A stretch of DNA of 64,000 bases from Phormidium tenue FACHB-886 (GCF_014764505.1 NZ_JACXWX010000011.1:62001-126000), one strand, 5' to 3'; numbered from the stretch's first letter, positions 24,559 to 33,992 are shown. The notes: generated by a model not told the origin, from the letters alone. Program-made: numbers and translations.

Positions 24559-26856
24559 TTATTCTGCTCGGGCAATGGCTTCTCGCATGAGTTCAACTTG
24601 GCTCGGCTCTACCGAAATACCAGTAACTCCCCAGCTCACTGCAGCCTCAACCATAGCTGGTGTAACTTGACCACACAAATGGCAGGGGATATTGAGTTGT
24701 TTAGCCGTTTGAATCAACTGTTGAATGGCGCGGAGTACAGCCGGATGTTCTGGATTGAATGCAGTAGCCAACTGTGGATGGTCGCGATCGACCCCCAAAA
24801 GCAGCTGCGTCAGATCGTTTGTGCCGATCGCGATGCCTTGCACTCCTGCGCTGACATAGTCCGGCAGCAACAGCAACACAGACGGAACTTCTGCCATAAT
24901 CCAGAGCTGAAAGCCCTCAACTTGCCAAAGCTTAGCTTCAATCACTCGTTCACGACAAAAGTGAAACTCCTCCACCGTTCGCACAAACGGCAAGATCAAT
25001 CGCAGATTGTCATAGCCCTGCTGCTGCACGCTTCGCAAGGCGGCTAACTCCGCCTCGAAGACAGCCGGATTGATTTGATAGTTAAACACACCCCTCAATC
25101 CCAGCATTGGATTTGCTTCGACCTGCTGACCTGTCTCTGGAGACAGCTCATGCGATCGCCAATCCAGCGAGCGGTAGAACACTGGATGCGGTGCAAAGGC
25201 GGCAGCAAATTGCTGGATTTGTATTGCCAACCGCTCGATCAGCACCTGCTGGCGATTTTCCTGGATCCACTGGTACGGCGATTGCCCCTCCAACATTTCC
25301 AGCACCATTAGCTCCGATCGCAACAGCCCCAGCCCCGCTACAGGCAGCCTCGCCGCTGCAACAGAACTCGGTTGGCTCAAAGAGACCCAGAGCTGAGTTG
25401 CCACCCTTCTAGATGCGTCTTTTACTGTCGTTTCTGGAAACCTGCGGCTTATTACAGCCGATCGCCGTGCATCATCTGTCGCTCGCGGTTGGCTATGCTG
25501 CCCAATCTGCACCCAACCCCGATCGCCATCCAACAGCAGCAGCTCTCCTGCCTGAATCAATCGCGTCACATTCGGTACGCCCACCACTGCCGGAATTTGC
25601 AATTCTCTTGCCAAAATTGCTCCATGGCTAGTCGCTCCGCCCTGCTCCGTCAGAATGCCAGCAATCGAATTTAGCCCCACCAACATTTCTGGGGTAATGC
25701 GTGCCGCAACCAAAATCGATCCAGGTGGTACATTCAATGGCGATCCCTGTTCCGTCGAGACAATGCAGGCAGGCGCAGAAACAATTCCGGGAGAAGCAGC
25801 TATCCCGACGAGAGAGGCAGCAACCGGAGCACCGTGCTTTTCGGCTATTGAGCTACTTGATTTGGAAACAGACAGCAGAGAGCGGTTGAGCTGCGGTGTG
25901 GCTTGGGTGAAGTAAAACATCGGTGGCTTGTCTGGCAGCTGGCAGAGCGTCCACTCCAAAGCAAGGGCAGTGTCTAGCGTGGCAATCGCCTGTTGTCCGA
26001 GATTCGCCAAGTGGTTTAGCTGAGCTTCACTGAGCACGGGGGCGCTCTGTTGCCTTGAAGAGGTTGCGTACCGTTCTAAAGATACCGGCAGAGATGACGC
26101 AATTCGATAAGCATAAAGCTTCTGTCCCAATTGCTGTTGGATGTTGATTTGTGAATCAATATGATAGCGATCGGGAATAGTTTCCCCTTGAACCAGAGCC
26201 ATCCCCAGCCCATAGGTCGCTTGGATTTCTAAAGGGTTTTCCCCATGCATTTCTCCTGACGCAATCGCCCCCCATAGCGGCTGCACCAGCACAGCCAAGT
26301 TAATCTGCTGAAGCTGAATTCCCAATCGCTGCCAGTACAGCAAACTTCTGGCGCAAAACAGCCCTCCCCATACCTCTTTCAGCGCCACTGCCATCTCCGA
26401 TCGGCTCGCCCTGCACACCTGCGTTTGCAACAGCCCTTTGGTACGATGGCTAACGGTGGGATCGATCCCAGCTGGTAAAGAAAATGAAGGGCGCAGTATT
26501 AATGCCAAAGAGTGTCCTGGCGTTTCCCAGATTTGAACCGCAGCTTCAAGCTGAACCAGCCATTCCTGCGGCACGGTTGCCTCCCGAATAGCACCTCGGA
26601 TCTGACGGGCGATCGTTTGGAGCTGACGCGGCTGGTTCACATCCACATGCAAGGATGAATTGGGTAGATCAGTGAGCAGAGGCGATTGCCAGTCGATCTG
26701 CTGCAAAAATCTTCGTAGCTGGGACGATGCCACCACAACGCCCGGAATCACCGGACAGCCGCGCTGCTGAAGCAACGCTAGATAAAACGCTTTGTCCCCG
26801 ACTAAACTACGCTGAGCAGGCTGGATCTGGTCAAACCAGTAAAGATCATCGGGCAT
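24559..26856 (-). CDS. PEP-synthase-like phosphotransferase with divergent nucleotide-binding domain
   Basis: About 765 residues from MPDDLYWFDQIQPAQRS (26856); the longer frame to 26931 adds a doubtful leader. Domain order follows PEP synthase/PPDK: N-terminal ATP-grasp-like (SLVGDKAFYLALLQQRGCPV), a phosphohistidine domain (GGATSHGAILARELQIPAVV, His about 411) and a C-terminal PEP/pyruvate TIM barrel (ENPMLG-like EANPMLGLRG; GTNDLTQLLLGVDRD; catalytic-type Cys about 728 in HLCGQ). The N-terminal nucleotide-binding region lacks the RSSATAED and GQxETxL motifs I would expect, so ATP binding may be changed or lost. The reaction is therefore uncertain. It is not linked to a ppdK or ppsA regulator here. 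Confidence 0.85.
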   Translation of the reverse strand: MPDDLYWFDQIQPAQRSLVGDKAFYLALLQQRGCPVIPGVVVASSQLRRFLQQIDWQSPLLTDLPNSSLHVDVNQPRQLQTIARQIRGAIREATVPQEWLVQLEAAVQIWETPGHSLALILRPSFSLPAGIDPTVSHRTKGLLQTQVCRASRSEMAVALKEVWGGLFCARSLLYWQRLGIQLQQINLAVLVQPLWGAIASGEMHGENPLEIQATYGLGMALVQGETIPDRYHIDSQINIQQQLGQKLYAYRIASSLPVSLERYATSSRQQSAPVLSEAQLNHLANLGQQAIATLDTALALEWTLCQLPDKPPMFYFTQATPQLNRSLLSVSKSSSSIAEKHGAPVAASLVGIAASPGIVSAPACIVSTEQGSPLNVPPGSILVAARITPEMLVGLNSIAGILTEQGGATSHGAILARELQIPAVVGVPNVTRLIQAGELLLLDGDRGWVQIGQHSQPRATDDARRSAVISRRFPETTVKDASRRVATQLWVSLSQPSSVAAARLPVAGLGLLRSELMVLEMLEGQSPYQWIQENRQQVLIERLAIQIQQFAAAFAPHPVFYRSLDWRSHELSPETGQQVEANPMLGLRGVFNYQINPAVFEAELAALRSVQQQGYDNLRLILPFVRTVEEFHFCRERVIEAKLWQVEGFQLWIMAEVPSVLLLLPDYVSAGVQGIAIGTNDLTQLLLGVDRDHPQLATAFNPEHPAVLRAIQQLIQTAKQLNIPCHLCGQVTPAMVEAAVSWGVTGISVEPSQVELMREAIARAE

Positions 26857-27088
26857 AGACAGCAAGAAGCAGGGAGATAGAGGCAATACAGCGCGACAGT
26901 TACAAGCCAGCCTATTTCTTTGAAACCGCACAAAATACAGCTTTAGAGTGCAAGCTGCGGTCTATGCAATTGAAAATACTGTAAACCTCATTTATCGACT
27001 ATAACGCCTCCTGTTTACACGAGTTGTTAAAGGTTCTGCTAAAGGTTCGCTTCTTCAGTGGCTCGATCGCCAGATTTATTGAACGAGT

Positions 27089-27126
27089 TTGGCTTGAAAG
27101 GAAATATCACTGCCCTTTCAAGCCAA
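27089..27126 (-). terminator. Hairpin terminator after the Ppx/GppA gene
   Basis: A perfect 13-bp stem, TTGGCTTGAAAGG (27089-27101) and CCTTTCAAGCCAA (27114-27126), has a 12-base loop. It lies 28 bp past the Ppx/GppA stop. The following sequence on the minus strand is ACTCGTTC, so there is no real U-tract. It could stabilise the 3' end or terminate weakly. Confidence 0.5.
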
Positions 27127-27153
27127 TCTACGCATCGTTCCAACCGCCTGATT

Positions 27154-28830
27154 TCAGTGGGCTGCTGTAACCGGCACCGCATCCAGCATAGGCACTAACT
27201 TGATGCCAAACTCAGTTTCAAAGTTGGTCTTCTTGAGGTCTAGGCTCCAGAGTTCTAGCGCACAATCATCGGTTGGGTTGGTAGCCTGCAGATGCAGATA
27301 GAGCGATTGGTTATCAGGTTGATAGTCGCAGCGGACTTGATCAATTGCCCCAATTTGCCGCCGATCGAGCGCCACAGCCAATCGCAGCAGCGAGTGAAGC
27401 TGTTCTACCACACGCCGATGACGTTTGCTGCTAAGGTTGCGGTAGCTATCGTGCTTCTTCTTGGGGCTGCTTTTGCGGTGGTAGCGAGCTAAATTGGCGA
27501 TCGTTTCGATTTCTACCTCCGTGTAGCCCAGCAGCTCACTATTGCGAATCAGGTAGTAAGAGTGTTTGTGGTGGGCATTGTGGCTAATGAAGTGCCCACA
27601 GTTGTGTAGCATAGCGCCTGCCCACAGAAGTTCGCGCTCGATTGCACCCCATTGATGCAGCAGTCTTTGTGTCTGGTCAAACAGGCTGAGTGCCAGTTTG
27701 GCAACTCGTTCAGCATGGGCAAGATTGACCTGAAACTTCTGGGCTGTATTGAGAACGCTCCGCTGCCGCACTGATCCCTGAAAGCGCAGGCGGTCCTCGA
27801 TCAAGCCGTGGGTCAGCATCCAATCGACCACGACCCCCTCACGCAATGCCCGTTCGCAAATGCTGATGCTCTCTAGCCCTAGCAATGTCATTGCTTCTTG
27901 CAGAATCACCGCACCTGCCACAATAATCTCTGAACGGCGATCGTTCATTCCTGGCAAGGCCAATCGCTCAACCACGCTTAGCTTCCGCAGACGATTCACA
28001 ATTTCGCGCAGATCGCGCAGGCTAAACTCATAGCCATGAAGCGGAGTAGGAACCATGCCCAGCTTCTCGCGAGCATGTAGCGTCGCTAGGGTTTCGATCG
28101 TGCCGGAAGTCCCGATCATCCGTACCGCTTCGCCTGGCTCTAGACTGGCGCGTAGTTCCTCCACCGAGCGCTCCAACATGCCCCGCACGTAGGCTTGCAG
28201 ATATTGAAATTCACTATTGCTGATCGGGTCGGTGTTGATTAGTTCTGCCGTCAGGCGAACGGCTCCAATCTTTGTGCTGCTGAGGCTACGGGGTTCGTGA
28301 CCATTACCCAAAATTAGCTCGGTCGAGCCGCCGCCAATGTCAATAATGACGTGCGGCTGCTGACCAAATTCAACGCTGGATAATACACCCAGGTAGATCC
28401 GGCGTGCCTCTTCTTGCCCAGAAATTAGATCAACGATGATTCCTGTCTCGGCTTCAACTTGCTCTAAGAAAGCATGTCCATTCGGTGCTTCACGGACAGC
28501 ACTAGTCGCAACTGCCACAATCTCTTCAGCATTGAGACTTTGAGCAATGCCTTTACATCGCTTGAGTGCCACCATAGCTCGCTCCATCGCTTCTGGCGTG
28601 AGGCGACCCGTAGCTTTGTCTCGATCGCCCAGCCGCACGGTTGCTTTTTCCCGAGAGACGATCGCAAAAGAAGGAATGCTAGGTTCAATCTTTACCACCG
28701 CCATATGAATCGAGTTGGTTCCGACATCAATAGCGGCAAGAATTCGGTCACGCTCTGAATCAAGCACAGCAGAATTGGGCAAGGCAGGACTGAGCAAGGA
28801 CGGCTTGCTCTCATAAGCCAGGTTGATCAT
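27154..28830 (-). CDS. Ppx/GppA-family phosphatase (exopolyphosphatase / pppGpp phosphohydrolase)
   Basis: A 558-residue protein. The N-terminal ASKHA domain has AAIDVGTNSIHMAVVKI (phosphate loop) and IDIGGGSTELILG near residue 165. The middle carries GTSGTIETLATL. The C-terminal half is HD-like (MLHNCGHFISHNAHHKHSYY), as in bacterial exopolyphosphatases. Ppx degrades inorganic polyphosphate, and the related GppA converts pppGpp to ppGpp; the two cannot be separated by motif alone. Length is in the Ppx range. It reads away from the 28.8-29.4 kb spacer. Confidence 0.95.
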   Translation of the reverse strand: MINLAYESKPSLLSPALPNSAVLDSERDRILAAIDVGTNSIHMAVVKIEPSIPSFAIVSREKATVRLGDRDKATGRLTPEAMERAMVALKRCKGIAQSLNAEEIVAVATSAVREAPNGHAFLEQVEAETGIIVDLISGQEEARRIYLGVLSSVEFGQQPHVIIDIGGGSTELILGNGHEPRSLSSTKIGAVRLTAELINTDPISNSEFQYLQAYVRGMLERSVEELRASLEPGEAVRMIGTSGTIETLATLHAREKLGMVPTPLHGYEFSLRDLREIVNRLRKLSVVERLALPGMNDRRSEIIVAGAVILQEAMTLLGLESISICERALREGVVVDWMLTHGLIEDRLRFQGSVRQRSVLNTAQKFQVNLAHAERVAKLALSLFDQTQRLLHQWGAIERELLWAGAMLHNCGHFISHNAHHKHSYYLIRNSELLGYTEVEIETIANLARYHRKSSPKKKHDSYRNLSSKRHRRVVEQLHSLLRLAVALDRRQIGAIDQVRCDYQPDNQSLYLHLQATNPTDDCALELWSLDLKKTNFETEFGIKLVPMLDAVPVTAAH

Positions 28831-29383
28831 CCGAGTATCCGAATCATATACAGGTGTAAGTCACGACTATGCCGACTGATTAATTCACTCAGCCACCTAG
28901 AGCTTCCTGACAGAAAAAGTTCTGAAGAAAGCTTTAAGCCTTGCATAAAATTCTACCGTGTTGCTTTACCCGCATAGCCGTACTTGGGTGAAGATGAGCA
29001 GCAAAATTAGGCAAAAATCTCGCGAAGAATGGGCATGCGTTGACTAACCCGAAGCTAGAAGGCAAGTAGGGACAGTCCTAATGGCTACCGCTCCCTCCCC
29101 GCCCAATTCACCAGCGGCTTAACAGACCACCAATTCAGCAACACATCTTCCGATGGATCAATGTATACCGAGGGACGATCTGCAGCGAAATCTGTCGTTT
29201 TTGGGACGGCAAGCGTTAGCGCCGGCAGCTACGTTTGCCCGATTTGTAGTTAATCGCTGCGCCCGCTGCGTTGATAAATCGAATTGCTACCTTGCCAACG
29301 GGCATGATTATCCTGCCAAGGATCATACTGAGGGTTGGGACGGAGGAAGGTGGTGCAGTGGCAGGAACCGCAGCGAATCTCGC
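28831..29383. other. Spacer with a possible gene remnant (minus strand)
   Basis: 553 bp without an intact gene. On the minus strand between about 29095 and 29395 two frames give fragments that look protein-like: IGEIRCGSCHCTTFLRPNPQ followed by YDPWQDNHARWQG, then, after a frame change, ADRPSVYIDPSEDVLLNWWS and VKPLVNWAGRER. I do not recognise a family. The Cys-Cys pair, the Trp content and the good local codon use suggest a decayed small gene. The rest of the spacer (28831-29094) shows nothing. Confidence 0.35.
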
Positions 29384-29635
29384 CTATTGTACCTGTCGAG
29401 AGGCAAGCTTCTTGTTTATCCAGCTTGTTAGGCCGCTAAGAATTGCGCCCAACATCAGAATACCGATCGCTGGTGTAAACACAGGCTCCCAAAGTTTGTA
29501 CCAAAGATCTAACCCTAGAGGGATGTGAAATACGTGACCTAAAACAGCAATTGCTAGCCAAAAGAAGCTAAACAAAACCAAAAAGATATTTGCCATTAAT
29601 GCAAGATTCAACCACTCTAAAAACTTCTCTTTCAT
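29384..29635 (-). CDS. Small integral membrane protein, hypothetical
   Basis: 83 residues with two likely membrane spans: NLALMANIFLVLFSFFWLAI (about 10-30) and PVFTPAIGILMLGAILSGLT (about 51-70). A basic N-terminus and a polar basic C-terminus (INKKLASRQVQ) put both ends on the cytoplasmic side. No known family. No strong Shine-Dalgarno is visible, but the codon use and hydropathy support a real gene. Confidence 0.65.
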   Translation of the reverse strand: MKEKFLEWLNLALMANIFLVLFSFFWLAIAVLGHVFHIPLGLDLWYKLWEPVFTPAIGILMLGAILSGLTSWINKKLASRQVQ

Positions 29636-29714
29636 AGCCTGTTTATGAATTAGGAGACGATAGCAAAAAACACATTAACCAATTTTTGAGCCTAAAGAGA
29701 TTTTATCCTTTGGG

Positions 29715-29746
29715 GTTCAACTGTTCTAGCGTTCAATTGTTCTAGG
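29715..29746. repeat. Two-copy 16-bp tandem repeat
   Basis: GTTCAACTGTTCTAGC (29715-29730) is followed directly by GTTCAATTGTTCTAGG (29731-29746), with two differences. It lies in the spacer between two small minus-strand genes and has no obvious role. Confidence 0.8.
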
Positions 29747-29850
29747 AAATACTCTAGGCTAAAAATTCACAAAAAAGATGGCTGCGCCATCAGTTGGAAC
29801 AGCCACGGTAGAAACAGATATATTTAGGAAGCAACAGAGCTTTAGAACGA

Positions 29851-30039
29851 TCAAGATTCAACCAACTCCTCAACATCTTCCAAGTTGTCTGGGTCTACAT
29901 AATGGCAAGTGGCATCATCAACACAGATTAGCGCCCACCCAGACTGATCCATGCCCATAAATTTGTAGGTTCCCTTCTCAATGAAGAAGCCTTTGTGATT
30001 ACGAGTTTCTGGTTTGACATCCACACTGTTCTTATTCAT
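29851..30039 (-). CDS. Small hypothetical protein (62 residues)
   Basis: I start it at the ATG at 30039 (MNKNSVDVKPETRNHKGFF), because a GGAGC lies about 9-13 bp upstream; the longer frame begins with a TTG inside that Shine-Dalgarno. The protein is soluble and acidic at the C-terminus (DPDNLEDVEELVES) and contains YKFMGMDQSGWALI and CVDDATCHYV. The beta-rich pattern suggests a small SH3-like or surface-exposed domain. No family recognised. It is separated by about 200 bp from the membrane protein downstream. Confidence 0.6.
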   Translation of the reverse strand: MNKNSVDVKPETRNHKGFFIEKGTYKFMGMDQSGWALICVDDATCHYVDPDNLEDVEELVES

Positions 30040-30301
30040 AGACCCCAGCTCCAAAAGAATATAAAGAGTGACAAAAAAATTAGCTATCTGTTTAGCTAAT
30101 GTTCGACTTAACTAAAGCTTATCACTTGCTTTCTGATTGCTTTATTAAAAATATTTGAGTAGGAGTTACAGTTGATACACATATAAAAGCGCTTGCTTTC
30201 TACAGCGAAAACAAGCGCAAAGCCCAATAGGGTAGTCTCTCAGCGAATTGTCGATAAGTTTATTTGTGTGAAGAAAGAAATCTAATTGTCGAGTTATGTA
30301 A

Positions 30302-30733
30302 TCACTCACTTTCAAAAAGCCAGTTTTTCACGCGTTCCAGGCTTTTCCAGTTTGGCTTACGGCTTAATCCTTCTTCAACATTCTGCTGCACTTCCTCTCG
30401 CAGCTCTGGTGACACTAAGATGATTTGTCCGGCAAGCTCCACATGCTGCCGCACCCCCTTTTGGGCGGTCTCCAGCATGGCAACTGCCAAATTCACCCGC
30501 GCCTGCGGGTCTTGCGGATTCAGCTTCACAGCTTTTTGAGCCGCTTTATATGCCTGTGAAGGTTTGTTGTCCAATAGATAGAGCCACGATAAACAAGTCC
30601 AAGCCGCACTGCTTTTAGGAGCGCGATCGCACACCTCTTTAAACACGGACACTAGCTCCGCCGCTGGCTCTCCCGCTTTATATCGCTCGATGCCTTCATC
30701 GAATAGGGTTTCAACTGAAACTGTCTCTGCCAT
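30302..30733 (-). CDS. TPR-repeat protein, small cytosolic
   Basis: 143 residues from MAETVSVETLFDEG (30733); the longer frame to 30793 begins with a non-protein-like leader. Two to three tetratricopeptide repeats occupy about residues 10-110 (PAAELVSVFKEVCDRAPKSS, AWTCLSWLYLLDNKPSQAYK, KAVKLNPQDPQARVNLAVAM). The C-terminal part is helical and ends WKSLERVKNWLFESE. It resembles short cyanobacterial TPR proteins that act as scaffolds. The partner is unknown. It ends just before the 30.1-30.3 kb spacer, which contains an unremarkable hairpin (GCGCTTG/CAAGCGC). Confidence 0.85.
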   Translation of the reverse strand: MAETVSVETLFDEGIERYKAGEPAAELVSVFKEVCDRAPKSSAAWTCLSWLYLLDNKPSQAYKAAQKAVKLNPQDPQARVNLAVAMLETAQKGVRQHVELAGQIILVSPELREEVQQNVEEGLSRKPNWKSLERVKNWLFESE

Positions 30734-30813
30734 AGTGAATTGAACGGTAGCAACTGAAATGTTGACATTGCACGACCCCTCAGCATAGAGCAAATTTGCA
30801 CCTGAGGGAAAAG

Positions 30814-30859
30814 TTTTGAGGGCTAAGCTCTGGACATGCCTAGAACTCAGCCCTCAAAA
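30814..30859 (-). terminator. Terminator-like hairpin after the SufA/IscA gene
   Basis: TTTTGAGGGCT (30814-30824) pairs with AGCCCTCAAAA (30849-30859). The inner bases also pair partly, giving a long imperfect stem. On the minus strand the arm is followed by CTTTTCCC. It lies about 40 bp past the stop of the iron-sulfur protein gene and before the TPR gene, so these two genes are probably separate transcripts. Confidence 0.6.
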
Positions 30860-30900
30860 ATAAATCATGCCTTTGATCTGAAGCTCTATATCTAAAGTCC

Positions 30901-31266
30901 TTAAGAGAAGGACTTACCACAACCGCAGGTTTGCGAGGCGTTCGGATTTGTAAACTGAAAGCCGCCGCCGATCAAAGCATCGCTGTAGTCCAGCATTAAC
31001 CCATAGAGATACAGCATGCTCTTCGGATCGCATACGACCTTAAAGCCCTCGTAATCATAAACTTCGTCGTTCTCCCGCACGTTGTTGGGATCTTCAAAAT
31101 CCATCATGTAAGACATGCCAGAGCAACCGCCCTGCCGAACACCCACCCGCAGACAAAGATCTTTGCCCTGCTTGTCGCGCAGCGCCATCACATGACGGAG
31201 GGCTGCATCGCTCATCATGATGCCCCGTTGCGGCTGAGTCGCTTGTGCTTGAGTGGTTTGCGTCAT
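30901..31266 (-). CDS. SufA/IscA/HesB-type iron-sulfur cluster assembly protein
   Basis: A 121-residue A-type carrier that delivers Fe-S clusters to apoproteins. Three conserved cysteines are present: one in GGCSGM (about residue 48) and two in CGCG near the C-terminus ([10 protein letters not shown]). [17 protein letters not shown] and [15 protein letters not shown] are typical of the cyanobacterial SufA/IscA group. The N-terminal [13 protein letters not shown] leader is Gln/Thr-rich and the folded part starts at about residue 16. A Shine-Dalgarno AGGAG lies 13 bp upstream of the ATG at 31266. The neighbours do not include a suf operon. Confidence 0.95.
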   Translation of the reverse strand: MTQTTQAQATQPQRGIMMSDAALRHVMALRDKQGKDLCLRVGVRQGGCSGMSYMMDFEDPNNVRENDEVYDYEGFKVVCDPKSMLYLYGLMLDYSDALIGGGFQFTNPNASQTCGCGKSFS

Positions 31267-31565
31267 CGTCCCGGAAACTCCTGATATTGAACTGATTTAA
31301 AGAGATTTGAGAGAACTATGAGCAGTGCATCCCTCATAGCTCCTGCAAACATGCTCCTGCAAAAGTACCCGATCAGCAGCTTGCCCAAACGCTAGCTTAA
31401 ATTGCGCTCTGCAAATCGCTGACATCTACCTCGATGGTAACGGATTCCTGCGGGTTTTATCCCCAAGCTCCCCGGATTGGATTAGCATCAAAAGAATCAT
31501 GCCCCTCCTGATATGTTCGCGCTGATCAGGACTGTCCACTTTAGACCTCCTTTCAGTTTTGTTCT

Positions 31566-33221
31566 ATGAACGCTCTCAGCAGCACTACCCGCCGTCGGCT
31601 CCAGAAGTTGCGTCAAGTCCCTAGCGTTTGGGAGGGCGATCGCCGCACGCTTTCTCCCGGCATGGCTGCCAATATCGAGGCGAGCCGCAATCAGGGAGAA
31701 TGCATCATCTGGATGGATGGCACAGAAGGGTTTGTGCGGGCTATGGACATGGTTCCCTCTGATGCAGGGCATGAGGCAATCGTGCGGACACTTCTTCAGG
31801 CAATGGAATATCCCCATGCCTCTGCTCCACCTGCCCGTCCTCAAAAGATTGTGGTGTGCGATCGAGAGCTCCAATTTTATCTGCGCGGTGTTTTGCAAGA
31901 TCTCGACATTGTGGTGGACTATGCTGCCGATCTGCCGCTGATCGAAGAATTCTTTGAAGGCTTACAGGGGATGGTGCAAGCCCGTCCGCCAGAGCTACCA
32001 CAATCCTATGTTCAACCGATGATTGAGGTGACGCGCAGCCTATGGAACGACGCACCCTGGGAAGTGCTGGACGAAGAGAAGATTATTTCCGTTGAGCTGA
32101 ATTACGGCGATGTAGGCACTCTGTATGTCTCTATTTTGGGGATGCTGGGGATGGAGTATGGGATGCTGATGTATCGATCGCTAGACTCCCTCAAAAAGTT
32201 CCGGCAGCAGGTCTTAGACAGCGGGGATTCACCAGAAACCCTAGAGACAGCCTTTCTAGAACAAGACTGTTTATTTGTCACTTTTGACCAAAGCCAAGAC
32301 GAGGAAGACGAAGAACTAGACGATCTAGAAGACGACATTCCGGAATTTGCTGCCTTTCAAGCTGCAACCGGAGTCCGCCCTTCGTTTGGCAACCTCCATC
32401 CGTTGGAGGGAATGCGCCCCATGCTCTATGACGAAGAAGCCTGTGTAGTGCTGGTTGCATTGGAGGCGCTGCACCGCTTTTTCCGCCAGCATCTCGCTCG
32501 TTTAGGAACAGATAGTTTCCCTGCCATCACGAGCCGCTACCGCATTCCTGACCCGAAAGAAACCAGCCAGAAAGTTTCAGTCAAGGTGGCAACGCTGCCT
32601 GCTGTAGCAGATGAGCTATACGAAATGTCGGTCGGCTCTAGCCTAGACGACGATTTGGAGGAGATGCTGGTCAAGCCTCCTGTGCTGCACAACGATCTCG
32701 TTCCAGAAGATTCTTTTTATAGCCTTGGGGTCCTCTCCTGGGATATTTTGGATATCCTCCGCCTCAGCGTCAAAGTTCACCAAGACATCGAAGTTGACTA
32801 CACCAAAGGGGGCGACGGCTTTCCGGTGATCTTGATCCAGACCTCCCGCCCTAAAGCCACATCAATGATCGACCAGATCCAATCCGCCGGAGGGCTAAAG
32901 GCGATCTGCTTCAATCCGGGTGAAGACCCGTTTTCAGAGGAGCGCTACGATCTTGGCATTTTGCAGACCCAGAACGGCGATCTGCACCTGTTTGGTGAGT
33001 TCATTGAAAATGACCCGGTTCACATTCAAGCCCGCAAAAAGTGGGATCAGCGCTGCAAAAAAACCAAAGGCTATTGCGGTTTAGTGATCGCTAAAGGGCT
33101 AAGAGGTGCCTCTAGAGGCAATCCTGATTTAGGCGATATGATGGCGCTGTTTGAGACGCAAGCGATCACTGCCAAAGAGCTAGGCTTAGGCTCCTTACAG
33201 CTAATGCCATATTTTGAATGA
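31566..33221 (+). CDS. Large conserved hypothetical protein (DUF6930-like)
   Basis: 551 residues, soluble, no signal peptide. The N-terminal part (RRRLQKLRQVPSVWEGDRRT ... MAANIEASRNQGECIIWMDG) and a central region (EGLQGMVQARPPELPQSYVQ) look like the uncharacterised cyanobacterial protein that I recall being annotated DUF6930/DUF7309. An acidic stretch (about 237-250, DEEDEELDDLEDDIPE) lies in the middle. The C-terminal half contains a Met/Leu-rich helical part and ends LGSLQLMPYFE. No catalytic motif can be named. It is divergent from the SufA-type gene (about 300 bp between starts). Confidence 0.75.
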   Translation: MNALSSTTRRRLQKLRQVPSVWEGDRRTLSPGMAANIEASRNQGECIIWMDGTEGFVRAMDMVPSDAGHEAIVRTLLQAMEYPHASAPPARPQKIVVCDRELQFYLRGVLQDLDIVVDYAADLPLIEEFFEGLQGMVQARPPELPQSYVQPMIEVTRSLWNDAPWEVLDEEKIISVELNYGDVGTLYVSILGMLGMEYGMLMYRSLDSLKKFRQQVLDSGDSPETLETAFLEQDCLFVTFDQSQDEEDEELDDLEDDIPEFAAFQAATGVRPSFGNLHPLEGMRPMLYDEEACVVLVALEALHRFFRQHLARLGTDSFPAITSRYRIPDPKETSQKVSVKVATLPAVADELYEMSVGSSLDDDLEEMLVKPPVLHNDLVPEDSFYSLGVLSWDILDILRLSVKVHQDIEVDYTKGGDGFPVILIQTSRPKATSMIDQIQSAGGLKAICFNPGEDPFSEERYDLGILQTQNGDLHLFGEFIENDPVHIQARKKWDQRCKKTKGYCGLVIAKGLRGASRGNPDLGDMMALFETQAITAKELGLGSLQLMPYFE

Positions 33222-33368
33222 GTAATAGGGGTGAACTCGTCCAAGCCTTTTCGCTGGCTGAGCAATGCTAACTGAGCCATACAAAGTTCTGTTACAGTTC
33301 CTCACAAACTCGCAATTGCGTCCAGGCTAAATGATAGGATTCCTGGAAAATGTTCAGAGAATATATTC

Positions 33369-33812
33369 ATGGCAGAAACTCTTACTGGACAAACTCCTCT
33401 ATTCGGCGGTAGCACTGGCGGGCTGCTTAGCAAAGCCGAGGAAGAAGAAAAATACGCTATCACTTGGACTAGCCCCAAGGAGCAGGTCTTTGAAATGCCG
33501 ACAGGCGGAGCTGCTACCATGCGGCAGGGTGAAAACCTGCTGTATTTGGCTCGCAAAGAGCAGTGCATATCGCTAGGCACTCAGTTTCGCGGTCGCTTCA
33601 AACCCAGAATTGAAGATTACAAGATCTACCGGATTTATCCCAACGGTGAGATCCAGTATCTTCATCCTGCAGATGGCGTGTTCCCTGAAAAGGTCAACCA
33701 AGGACGCCAGAAAGTGAATGCGATCGGTCGCAACATCGGCAGCAATCCCGACCCAGCGACGCTTAAATTCACGGGCAAGACACCTTACGGTGGCGATCCC
33801 GAGCAATCCTAG
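33369..33812 (+). CDS. psaD: Photosystem I reaction-centre subunit II (PsaD)
   Basis: A 147-residue stromal-side PSI subunit that docks ferredoxin. The start [20 protein letters not shown] and the body ([73 protein letters not shown]) are diagnostic. The basic central surface for ferredoxin binding is intact. It has a strong downstream terminator (33854-33882) and is monocistronic. It converges with psbM. Confidence 0.99.
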   Translation: MAETLTGQTPLFGGSTGGLLSKAEEEEKYAITWTSPKEQVFEMPTGGAATMRQGENLLYLARKEQCISLGTQFRGRFKPRIEDYKIYRIYPNGEIQYLHPADGVFPEKVNQGRQKVNAIGRNIGSNPDPATLKFTGKTPYGGDPEQS

Positions 33813-33853
33813 TGAGTTCTTGATTCTGTTTTAAGTTTTATATGCGGTTTGTA

Positions 33854-33882
33854 GGGGCAGCACAGTGCTGCCCCTTTTTTTT
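33854..33882 (+). terminator. Rho-independent terminator of psaD
   Basis: GGGGCAGCA (33854-33862), loop CAG, TGCTGCCCC (33866-33874), then eight T (33875-33882). A textbook hairpin with U-tract, 41 bp past the psaD stop. Confidence 0.95.
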
Positions 33883-33931
33883 ACCGTCAGGTCAAGGCTA
33901 TATGAACTTATACAAGCCTCTGCGAGCTAGC

Positions 33932-33962
33932 AAAAAGCGCCAGGACTAAGCCCAGCGCTTTT
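33932..33962 (-). terminator. Rho-independent terminator of psbM
   Basis: On the plus strand AAAAAGCGCCAGG (33932-33944) pairs with CCCAGCGCTTTT (33951-33962). Read on the minus strand, the arm ends in GCGCTTTTTG, a U-tract, about 30 bp past the psbM stop. It and the psaD terminator lie back to back between the convergent genes. Confidence 0.8.
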
Positions 33963-33992
33963 GCAATCGATATCGACAAATTAATGCCGCTG

